Shown here: in pieces, positions 45,831 through 56,110 of the stretch
Numbering within the stretch: position 1 is the first letter of the stretch
Layout: each line of letters begins with the position of its first letter
Origin: Daphnia carinata
Lineage: Eukaryota > Arthropoda > Branchiopoda > Diplostraca > Daphniidae
DNA: 64,000 nt
Assembly: GCF_022539665.2 (NCBI RefSeq)
Contig: NC_081331.1
Coordinates: 7,471,534-7,535,533 of the forward strand
Direction of reading: 5' to 3'
Notes under the pieces: generated by a model
The model's database searches: none
Told to the model about the DNA's origin: nothing
What the model saw: the letters and a program-made list of their open reading frames with translations, nothing else
Position numbers and translations under genes: made by a program

Positions 45831-48800
45831 GCAAGTAATTCCAGCGACCACACAACTGCACCAGCAAAAGAAGACATCATTGTCGACGAAGCCTTCTTTG
45901 GTGCAGCGTAACGCACAGGGTCCAACACACCACGTCGAGTACTTTTCAAAATTGTTCCCGTTCATCTACAACAGGGAGAGAATTTCTTTGATTCCTTTGG
46001 ATTTCTAGACAGCGGGAGTGACTCGACTTTAATCCGAAGTGATGTGGACAGAGCCAAACTAGGTTTATTCGAGCCAACAACAAAGATCAATGTGACATCC
46101 TACGATGGGGGAGTTACTCCAGTCAACGCTCACATAATAGACTTCGTCATCCGTTCGCGAGACGGGTCGACATCATTCAAAGCACGAAGAGCTTATTCAG
46201 TAGATAACCTCCAAGTTGCTCAAAATCCGACATTTTCGGATTTACAAACAAAGGTATTTCCACATCTGCAAACCTGAAGCTACCGGATGTCCAATCCGAC
46301 CAAGTGATGATTCTAATTGGCCTCGACGTAGCAGACGCCCACGACCCCAGCGAATCGCATAAACCGATAGATGGGTCGACCAGGCCGTTAGCTTTCAATA
46401 CGCCTTTCGGATGGTGCTTGGGAGGAAAAATGGGCCCGCAAGGCGAACTCGAGCAAACAAGTCCTTATGTTGCTCATATCATTTCAAATGAAGGGGAAAG
46501 GAGCCTCGCCGAGCTCGTCGAACGGTTTTGGAGCCTGGAGGCAAAAGACTCTGTGCAAGTTCCCACACCCATGTCGGAAGAAGATCGACGGGGAGAGGAA
46601 ATTCTGAAAAGGACCACCAGATACATAAAGAATCACCATCAAACCTGGCCTGATGTGGAAGACCGACAACCCAGAGTTACCGGACAACCGCAGTATGGCG
46701 CTAAGCCGCCTCTTCCAGATCGAAGGTGCTTCAAAAAAGACTCCAACTATGCCAAGTGGTACGATAACGTAATCCAAGAATATATAAAACTTGGCCATGC
46801 TCGTCTCTTATCTACCAAAGAAGCAAAAGGACAAACATTAAAGACAAACTACATGCCTCATTACGGTGTTCAAAGCTCGTCAACTTCGACGGAAAAACAA
46901 GAGTGGTTTTCGACTGTTCGCGGAGTGCGAGGGTACCTCCTTAAATAAAAATCTTCTTCGTGGACCGAACTACCTTCTCAGTTTACTTGGTTGCTACTTG
47001 GGTTTTAACCTCACTAAATGGTCTTCGTCGACAAGAAAGGTTCTCACGGCCCTTAAACCATTAGGACTAGCCCACCCAAAGCTGGACCTAGACTTGGACA
47101 AATTGCCTATAGATCGCGCCCTAGGGATCCTTTGGGACAGTGTAATCGATGCTTTTACTTTCAAAGTTTGAGAGAAAATATAGTCGTACGCTACACCTGC
47201 AAAGAGAAATCTTATAAGTTTGGTAGCCACTGTTTACGACGCTTGGATTCGTCGCTCCGGTGGTGTTCGCCATGAAAATATTGAAGCAAGAGTAGGCGAG
47301 CCAAATTAGATTGGGATGAAGAGCTACCCGAGCCATTGAAATTTCAATTCCTAAAATGGTGTCAAAGTTTGTCAGGCTTAGAACGCATCACAGTTCCTCT
47401 ATGTCTCGTTAATTAAGATCATCCAATAACTCAACAGCTACAAGTTTTTGCCGACGCCAGTAAACTAGGGTTTGGAGCAGTCACGTAGGGGCGGAAGACA
47501 TACGCCAGTGAAAGAGTCGACATATCTTTCATTATGGCCAAGACACCTATCGCACCGCTAAAACAACTCTCGATCCCTCGGCTCGAACTTCAAGGAGCTG
47601 CCGAAGCTTTATATCTAGCCATAATAATCTGCCGTGCGATGAACCTGGATCTGATTCAAACCATGTTTCATGTCGGCTCCCAGACAGTTCTGAGATGGAT
47701 CCAGTCTGCCAACGTCAAATATGAAATGTTTGTGGGCAACGGAATCGGAAAGGTATTAATGAACAGTATTGTCTACAATGGCGCCACGTACCAGGAATCC
47801 AGAATCCAGCAGACGTCTGCAGCAGAGGATTGCATCCCAACAACCTCAAAGAACTCCAGCGTTTCCATCAAAGGCCAGCCTTTCTATTATGGGAACCTCA
47901 ACTATGGCCAACGTGGGATCAGATCGAACGAAACGACCATAAAGTCTCCACGTCTATACAACGAAGACCGAACCCAGGGACAACGTGATCGACATGTGTG
48001 TGGAATATTATTCAAACAAAGTGTGCCCTGAACGAGTGCTTGCGTGGTGTTCTCGGTTCATCACCAATTGTCGTGCGGAAGCAAAGAAACTAAGGTTGAC
48101 TGCAAGAGAGCTGACGCCAGCTGAAAAGCAAATAGCTCTGGCAATATGCATTCGACGGGCACAAGAAGTGGAATACCCAGAAGATTTGTCGTTCGTTCAA
48201 AACTCAAGCAGTTTCGACCGTTTGTTGATAAACAACAACCAATGCGAGTGGGTGGTCGAATTGGTCAAGCACCGGTCGACTATGTGACAAGGCATCCAGT
48301 GATTCTTCCCCCAGAGGAACGCATCACAAATCTCTTCGTTTGGGATACTCACGTTCGAAATTACCACATTAAGGTCGACCGCTTGTTGTGTGAGCTTCGA
48401 ACGATGTATTGATTGTATTTAACCAATGGACGTAGGGTTATTAATAATCTACTAAACAAGTGTATTCCCTGCAAGCGAAAACTCACAACCAATAAGGCCA
48501 CGCATGGCACCATTACCGGTTCATCGCATAACGCCATTCTTGCCCCCATTTGCTCATAAAGGAATCGACTACTTTGGTCCATTGACTGTCAAAGTAGGGG
48601 GGAGAGGGCAACGACACGAAGAAAGATGGATCTGCCTGTTTACGTGCCTTACAACACGAGCAGTAAATATAGAAGTAACGGCCAGCCTCAGCGCAGAGGC
48701 ATTTCTCATGGCCTTTTGCTGATTTTCTAGCACAGGCGGAAAGCCAGTCGTTGATAGCATAAATCCAGAAGATCCCGAACCTCTTACTCCAAACCGCTTC

Positions 48801-48915
48801 CTAAACGCCAGACCAATGCCGTATGTTCCGCTGGCATTCGTCGACCTCGATAATGTAAATATCTCAAAACACCGGTTCGCACAAAGCCAGCTAATTTTCA
48901 ACCACTACTGGAAGA
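45831..48915 (+). pseudogene. BEL copy A pol, with RT and integrase deletions
   Basis: The protease motif ('FLDSGSDSTLI') is visible near 46005, followed by the RT N-terminal part. At about 46990 the sequence jumps from the start of the RT palm to its end: about 365 bp, including the YVDN catalytic motif, are missing. RNase H ('ADASKLGFGA') and the integrase zinc finger follow with frame changes. At about 48754 a second deletion of about 320 bp removes the second catalytic Asp and the Glu of the integrase core. Cannot encode active enzymes. Confidence 0.8.
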
Positions 48916-49374
48916 GAGTGTTTGCTGTATCTTACAGAACGGAAAAAATTGTCTAAGCATCACAGAAACATCGAAGTGAATGATCTTGTACTCGTAGTCG
49001 ACCCATTAACTCCTCGAGGTAAGTGGCCATTAAGTAAAGTAGTCGAAAGGAGCCAGACACCCACACTGCCAAGTCTGCCCAACCACCAGAGAGGGAAGAC
49101 CATCCAATGACCTCAGTTGACAGTATACACGAGACCCTGTCTAGGACCGCCCTCCAGTGAACCCATCGACAAGGTCACCCTTTCGGACATCGTCAAACGT
49201 AGTGTGCAACACTGCCTTAAAATCAGGAGAAAATTGCCAACCATCAGCCACATTCGTCTTTCTCAGTGTCTCGCAATTGGGCCTTTAAACAACGAAACTT
49301 TGTCGAACTGGTAAGTGCTAGTGTCCATCCCTTTCTGTGAACATCAACAAATATTGTGTCCGTAGTCTTAACCT

Positions 49375-50010
49375 ATGAAGATGGAAGAAATCAACGATCG
49401 TCGTCGAAAGAAACTCTTGGTCGAACGGAAAAGTGTAGTGGAAAATTTTGATCGCGAAGAAAAGAAAGCTTGGGTATTGCTCAATCAACGTCCTTTAGAT
49501 GCCAGTGAAGTGAAAGATACGATCGTAGCCTTTAATTTCAGTCGAGATCAAATGAAGGGAACTCTATGAAGGAAAATCATGGCGATCGGCCCACCACGTC
49601 ATTCCCTAAGGCTAGTTAAGTCACACGATAACTCTTGCCAACGCGTAAAGGAGGGGCAGCAGGCGACAGTCGATTCTTTTTCCATTTCCCCGGTATCCCC
49701 GTCAGCTTTGGTTAGCCCACGTTTTACTCCGTCGGTGCCGTATTTCGTGGACAACATCGAAAATCTACCTCCACACACCCTAGACCGGTGTCGAGTTTTC
49801 CTGGAAATATTGACAGCCTCCGAGCGGGCAAAGCTGATCATCCAACGTTCCCTATGCTTTCGCTGTTGGGAGAAGGGCTCCTTTACCAAAGACGTGAGGC
49901 ACGAAGGAGCCAGCTGCGCTCACCCTCGATACTGTTTTCGCTGCAACAGCGCAAGCCAACACGAACATCTTTGCCGGGGTGGCTTCGTCACTCGACAGAG
50001 CAACCAATAA
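49375..50010 (+). pseudogene. Extra downstream ORF (ORF3) of BEL copy A, zinc-knuckle protein, one internal stop
   Basis: A single 212-codon frame from ATG 49375 to TAA, broken only by a TGA at 49567-49569. It lies between the integrase end and the 3' LTR, where some LTR elements carry env. It has no signal peptide or membrane segment. The N-terminal part is charged ('RRRKKLLVERKSVVENFDRE') with 'AW.LLNQRPLDAS'; the middle has 'PRFTPSVPYFVD'. The end holds two Cys/His clusters ('CFRCWEKGSF' to 'HEGASCAH', and 'CFRCNSASQHEHLC') like Pao-type nucleocapsid knuckles. The same ORF exists in copy B. Function unknown; a nucleic-acid-binding accessory protein is an inference. Confidence 0.7.
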
Positions 50011-50151
50011 TGTGACATATGTTGCGCGTTTTTTGGTTTCTTTCTTGGTCGACATCTCCATCGTTCATTTTGTGAATCAGAAATTCCCTTTCTCCCTGCT
50101 ATGTCTCCTTATAATTGAGCGTTGCTCGTTAAGTACCAAACAAGGGCCCGC

Positions 50152-50505
50152 TGTCACGGATTTGATCGGTAGGGGTAAGATCCGCTGGGAAACCAGAGGG
50201 CTCCCTTATCAGTCACTAAAAGTGGTGGCGGGTCTGGGTAGTCTAATATTTTCTTTTTTGTGTTTTCTTGTTCGAGTGGTCGTCGATCCACACTCAGATA
50301 GCATGCAAAACTCAACGCAGATAGTTGCCAAACCCCCTTCAGAAAGTGTGAGCTAAAGAGCAACGGAAGTGTGTCCCTTCTTCAGGTAATACAGTCAATT
50401 CAAAATCGCGTCTTCTATAGTTTCATTATTTTGATAAGTTGGGAACCAGGGCTCTCAAGACTGTCGGTCTTAAAAGCCATTATCGATCTTTCGAGATCTG
50501 TAACA
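50152..50505 (+). repeat. 3' LTR of BEL copy A
   Basis: 354 bp, preceded by CAAACAAGGGCCCGC, which is also found just before the 3' LTR of copy B. Roughly 10% different from the 5' LTR. Confidence 0.9.
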
Positions 50506-51455
50506 TGGTGTACTCACTAACATCGTAGCAAGATCCAGCTGACAAGAGAAAGATATTCTGGCTCGCAATTATCCGCTTGCAACAATTGAAACTCAACAAC
50601 AATGAATACTAGTCGACTGCAACACAGCACATGAAATGTGGATGCGTTTATCAGCTAAACACCTAAGAAACACAGTTGAAAATCAGCACGTGTTGCAGCA
50701 GAGGTTCTTTGAAAATCGTTTTCAACCTGAACATGACATCATGTCTCGCATCACTGAAATTGAAACGGTGGCATCTAACTACACGATGTTGACGCCCCTG
50801 TTACTGAAATGCAGATAATGACAAATATTATCTGCACGTTACTACCGAGCTATAGGTGCTTCACTACAGCATGGGATAGTGTTCCCGCATCAAAAAGGAT
50901 AATGTTCAAACGGACTTCTCGTTTTCTCAAGGAAGAAACGATGGCAAAGCGCTGGAGTAAAGGTCAGCCGGATGCCAACGATGTAGCCTTCTTCGCCTAC
51001 AACTTTCCATCCCATAAGAATCCAAACAGCCACGTCTCTACATCGACGCACCATGGTCGGGGATTAAGAAGAGGTGGTCGATCCAACCACAGGCAGCAAC
51101 CACACACGTTTTGCAGATATCATTGTTGCAACGTTCCCCAGCACCCTATAGAAGTGTGCCGCAAAAGACTTGATGAACGAAAAGACGAGATGAAGAATAC
51201 GCCAAAAACCTAAAGCCTACTGATGGCATAGATTTCTCCAGGATGGGCTGGGCCAATCCCTTTGATGTGCGATAATAGGTCAACTATTGATCTAATTTAG
51301 AATCCAATATTACATCAACGGACCAAGCTCATAGAAGTCCGAAACTATTTTGTTCGGGATCGTCAAGAGGCTGGTGACATCAAAGATAAGCAAATTTCAA
51401 CAGAAGATCAACTAGCAGATCCTTTTAGAGCTGAGCTCAACGCTTTTTTTCTGTG
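50506..51455 (+). pseudogene. Ty1/copia remnant: gag joined to the RNase H C-terminus
   Basis: 50600-51213 carries a copia gag ('AHEMWMRLSAKHLRNT', 'LQQRFFENRFQPEHDIM', 'ETMAKRW', and a zinc knuckle near 51113-51160 ending 'HPIEVC') with at least one frame change near 50790. About 60 nt later, 51271-51441 encodes the RNase H end ('DNRSTIDLI', stop, 'VRNYFVRDRQEAGD', 'STEDQLADPF'), a hallmark of copia. Protease, integrase and RT are therefore deleted between about 51215 and 51270. A hairpin GTAAAAGCAG/CTGCTTTTAC follows at about 51474-51509. No LTRs identified. Confidence 0.7.
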
Positions 51456-53368
51456 ACAGCTAACACAGTTTGCTGTAAAAGCAGCCGCATTTCTGTCTGC
51501 TTTTACGCAATGAGTTCAGTGCCTCGAGTGGAAAGAAAATAAACTATTCCCTAGAAATGCTCTTTCCTAATATACTTAATATGAAGTTATAGTACTAAAG
51601 AGGGATATAGTTTAATGAACATCCTATCGATTAACGTAAATTCGTGGTCTAGAAAACACGTCCTTGTATTTTAAAATTTTTTTCAAAAACTAATGTAGTG
51701 TCATTAGGCATTCTACAAGCTTAGCGTGGTTTTCTGCTAATGCATGATTAGCATGCTAGTCAAAAAGTCTTATAGATAAAAAAAAAAAAATATGGCTGGA
51801 TAGTCCATTATTCACTTCAGTTCCAGTATTTCAGTTCAACACCAGGAGAAAATTTTAATTTTTTTGTCATCATTTTTACTGGTCCTTTTTTGCGTTTGTG
51901 CAAGACAACCTACCGCCATAAGACGCCATGTAAAATAGCCCCAAAAACCCTTAGCGTTCGGATAATAAGTGAGGGTACTGTATATTTGATGCTGTTTGGA
52001 TCTGGTTCATGAAACACGTAGTGCGTGTTTCCGTTGAAGGGCGAGGATTGCCTTCTCCGGTTGAAGATCCTGTCTGCGAGGAACACACTCCAATTTCCAT
52101 CCAGCACGAATGTGCTGTAGATGCTTCTCCGGTCCAAGGAGTTCTCGGTGCAGCCGAAAATGTTCCTGTTCGTGCAAGTCGGTTGAGGAAACCACACAAA
52201 GCATTGTGGAATGTCTCCTACTACTTTAGACTGGCGAGAAGAGCGAAGAAGAGGGAATAAGGCCGGCCATGGAACAACAATCATCCAGCAAGGTCGGTTT
52301 GATCTCTGAACCCGTTGTTACTGCCACTGAGGAGGATGCCCCGATCCAGGCGGATTCAGAATCTGTCCCTATCAAATCGGCTGATGTTTCCGCCGAAGCA
52401 TACCCCTGTTTCTGCCAACAGGAGCTTCCTGTTGCTTGCTGCTTGTGTTTATTCCATTTTAAAGTAGAATATAAAGTGAAGAGAGGAAAAGAATGTCTTT
52501 AAAATATCCGGGTAATATGGACATGCTACTGACCATAGGGAGATATCGGAAATAATTTTAAAATGTTCGATGTTTTGTCTTGCTGGCGACCTTATGCTGC
52601 TCCTCCTGGTCTCTCCGCAGACCTTTCCTAGGTGTGTTCCACAGCTATGGTTTGCAGTTGTAGAGAAATGGATGACGTTTTGCTAGATCCAAATCCAGTA
52701 TCAGCTTTAAGGTATGCACTACGCTCCTCTCATTTTCGACGAAGAGGCTGCTCGTTGAATTTTGTAGTCAGAGCGGCCGTTTTTCTTCAAAATGTCGTTT
52801 ATGGTGGCATCTTTCCAGGTCCCATGAGTCAATATTTTCGGATTCCATGGACAGCGGTGTCTGGCAGACTACTTGGAGTGTTTCCACATGGGGTTGAGCC
52901 CAGCCGAGCTCGTAGATGACGATCATCGGCGTCGCCACCCTATGTCCTTGGACATCACGATTTGCCCATTCGTCCGCGGCCTGTTGGTCGTAGCTGAGGT
53001 TGGATGTAGCGCCCAAGTTAGCGTAAGATACTATTTTCGCCTTGCTGAGACCTTGCTGAGAGTTGTTGTGTGTGAGGAGCTTAACTCAACGAGCGTGAAA
53101 AATGTCGTGACTTCTATTTGAACTCGTATCACTGTTATAGATGGCGTGCCTTATAATGGATCGCGAGGAGTGCTTCTCTTTTATTAGTAACATACGTTTA
53201 GGTTATTAGACCTACATCTCTGTATCGAATTGGTTTTCTTCGATTTCTTTACGTGCGTCCAGTAGCATTTTTCGGTGGCAATTCTGCTGACAGACTATCA
53301 TGTAAACCCATCACACCCATTATTATTGAGTATGAAGTCGGTTTCGGGAATTGGTGTTTGTTGACCCT
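51456..53368. other. Degenerate sequence between the copia remnant and BEL copy B
   Basis: Open frames on both strands (51910-52284 minus, 52009-52502 plus, 52632-53121 plus, 52768-53016 minus) show no domain I recognise. A tail reading 'RASRLRKPHKALWN' (near 52170) loosely recalls copia linker regions. Probably old transposon sequence. The last five bases (ACCCT) are the left target duplication of copy B. Confidence 0.3.
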
Positions 53369-53731
53369 TGTCACCGATTTGATCGGTAGAGGCAAACCCC
53401 CTAGAGGGCCCCCCTACATGTTCGACCTTCTTTTGTTTCTTTCTTGTTTTCTTGGAGACACACTTGGTCCGACCTAGTTAATACCTTTTGAGTACTCGTT
53501 AAGTTGTCAAGTCAGTCTCAATTTGTGTACTTTTGAGTCTTCTTTCTGTTCCCTTTTTGAGTCGACATTCACGTCAAAATCCCCCCTTGTATAACGAAGT
53601 ATTCCTTGGTTTTTTGTTAATAAAGAATTACAAACCTTCGTTAATTTCTTAACAGTACCAGACAGGGAATTAAGGGCTTAAAGACTGACACTTTTTAAAG
53701 CTATTGCCATTCTCTCTCGAGATACGCAACA
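53369..53731 (+). repeat. 5' LTR of BEL copy B
   Basis: 363 bp, TGTCACC...GCAACA, with AATAAAGAATTAC near 53620 as a likely polyadenylation signal. Confidence 0.93.
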
Positions 53732-53733
53732 AA

Positions 53734-53751
53734 TGGTGCCGAAACCCGGGA
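53734..53751 (+). other. Primer-binding site complementary to tRNA-Phe
   Basis: TGGTGCCGAAACCCGGGA, 2 nt after the LTR, is the exact complement of the 3' 18 nt of animal tRNA-Phe (…CCCGGGTTTCGGCA plus CCA). Confidence 0.8.
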
Positions 53752-53930
53752 CTCTGGAAATCGAATAGTGTAAATCTCCATTTCCAGCTGTCCAACTTTG
53801 TACTGTAGCGACCTCGTGTTGTTCAAGTTCCGTGTCCACGCTGGTCGACCAACCTTTCGAACTGTATCCGTTTATATCGTCTACATCCTGTGTCTGTTAA
53901 GCATTTGTGCTACTCTACTTCAATTGCAAG

Positions 53931-56110
53931 ATGAGTGAGACCCAAGGAATTGCCACGAATCCCACCAAGGAAGAACCTATAACGGCCGTAAAAACCGCTG
54001 AGTCGGGGCCGGTTCATCATGGAGGAAGTATAGGAGTCATCTCAAAACCCACTAAGGAAGAATCTGAAAAGGCCTTAAAAATCGCTGAGCCGGGGCCAGA
54101 TCGCCATGGTGGAAATATGAGTCACGACTTGTCAATTCCCAGTCTTACGCAATCACGAGGTTTACGGAAGAGGGAGCATACCACGCTGTCGACCAGGATC
54201 CACGACTGTATCCGTCAACATTGTCAAGGCATTCGCCTCAGCAAGGCCTTGAGCATCTGGCGCACTGAACTCGTACGCCTGTTCGATAGCACCATGGAGC
54301 GTCACGAAAAATATGTGGAGACAGTTACCAATCTACCAGGTAAACGCCGAGCCGAATGTGAACGCTGGGAAGTACAGTTCACGACAGACCACCAGAGTGT
54401 ACTGTCAGAAATCAACCAACATCTAGCATCGCGGTCGACTGTATAATCACTTGCATCGTCAGTCACTATCAACTCAACAGTGACAAAAGCAAGTATAAAA
54501 AAGCATTCGACTGTATCTGTAAAGATCCACCAGCTCGAAACCCAAGCTCGTCACACTCAAAACGTCCTAAACCGACATGGGGAGCTTTTGTCAGACATTG
54601 TAAATGACATCAAGAAGTCATCTGTGCAAGCCAGATGGCAGAGTGAATCGTTACACGCGATCGAACAAATTCTACAATCGATCCATGAGGTTAACGAAAA
54701 TCTTTAGCAACTGTGGAAAAGAAGATGGACATTCGATTCAAGTCTGAGATAGGCCAAATGGTGGAAGAGAACGAGTCCAGTTCAAAGAAAGTCGAAGAGA
54801 AACTAGAAGCTATTCAGAAAAATAGTGAGTCGCAGTCCAAAGAACTTGAAAGGTTAAAATGCCTTGTACAACAGACGTGCACAAAATTGTCTAGACAGTG
54901 CCCCGAGGGGAAACGTATCATCCCAAGGTCGGCTGGACACGTCGATACAAGGCATGTTGTCTCAGCGCCGCGAAGCTTTAGGATGGCCGCAAGGCATTAC
55001 CCCATCCTCACCACCACGGGCAGTCAACCTGTTGGAGCAATGCAGAAGAGTCGGGACAACGGGCGAGCAAATAGACAGCATAGGAACAACTATCGATATG
55101 TCCAACGATCCATCGTTTAGCACCCAGCAACAGTCAAAGAGCGACCCAAAATCTGATTCTAGTCTCATCTGCCAACTTGTTGATTCTTTAAAAATGCCAG
55201 CACTTCCACCTCTCACCATCACCAAGTTAGACGGGAACCCGTTGAACTACCAAATGTTCAAGTCGAAGTTTATGACGCTGTACCACAACCGGTGCAGCGA
55301 CAATGGAATTCGACTAGCGCATCTGCAGGAGTTGCTTGCTACGCATGTTCTCAACTCGGTAGCTGATTGTGTGCACGACCTAAGCAAGTACGAAGTGGTC
55401 TGGCATCGACTCGATCAAGAATATGGCCACACCACTATCATGGCTCAAACACATCTGAATAATCTCCTTCGACTTCCGTCTGTGCAGCCGAACGACAGTG
55501 CCAGTTTGAAGACATTTTCCAACAAGCTTCATGGAGCAGTCTCCGCCCTGTCAAACACTGGACTTGCGAGCGAGCTGGAATCGCTGGGCAACCTCATGCA
55601 CGTCGTCACCAAACTGCCGAAGACCTTGAGGGAAAGATGGGGAGGAAAGGTGATGAAGATGCATCCTGCTGTACCTTCAATTGTCGATCTGGACGACTGG
55701 TTAACCCTCCAGTCGAAGGGTTCAGATTTCGCAAAATTAATGGCGGGGCCGTCAACATTTACAACGATTCCACCAGTCGTGCCCAAGAAGAATGGGAAAG
55801 GGTAATCAACACACTATGTTTCGACCAACAATCACGTCACCACCTCAACGTCTGAAACAAACTTGCTGCAAACAAAAGGGGGAGGTTTGCGGGTGAACCT
55901 ACCCAATACAACCTCGTTTAGCCAAACAAGAGGCAGCCCAACATGCTTTGTTTGCAAAGAGTCAATCCACAGAATTGGAGAGTGTAACACTTTCAAGCAG
56001 ATGTCTCCAACGCAAAGAGCGGAGACAGTCTTCAAAGCAGGCAGGTGTCTCCGATGCCTTACGGGAAAATACATAAGTCGACTCTGCAGACAGAAATCGA
56101 TTCGATGTAC
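53931..56110 (+). pseudogene. BEL copy B gag, interrupted
   Basis: ATG at 53931. The N-terminus carries two copies of an in-frame 29-codon unit ('PTKEE' to 'HGG'; starts 53961 and 54048). A coiled-coil-like region follows, then the conserved Pao gag block ('LPPLTITKLDGNPLNYQMFK', 'LLATHVLNSVADCVHD', 'LRERWGGKVMKMHPA') and zinc knuckles: 'CFVCKESIHRIGEC' is a perfect CX2CX4HX4C, while the second has lost its His. Lesions: TAA at 54444-54446 where copy A has a Ser codon, a 1-nt loss near 54697, a further shift near 54915, and TAA at 55803-55805. Confidence 0.82.

Larger units (their letters stand above)
43150..50505 (+). mobile_element. BEL/Pao LTR retrotransposon, copy A (older, deleted)
   Basis: LTRs at 43150-43501 and 50152-50505 start TGTCAC and end TAACA and differ by roughly 10%. 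The flanking 5-bp sequences TCGTG/TGGTG form a target duplication with one mismatch. Internal order is primer site, gag, protease, RT, RNase H, integrase and a downstream zinc-knuckle ORF. It has two domain deletions relative to copy B plus many stops and frameshifts. Confidence 0.88.

Noticed and set aside
52632-53121. Open frames on both strands between BEL copies
   Set aside because: No motif of RT, RNase H or gag could be confirmed on either strand.
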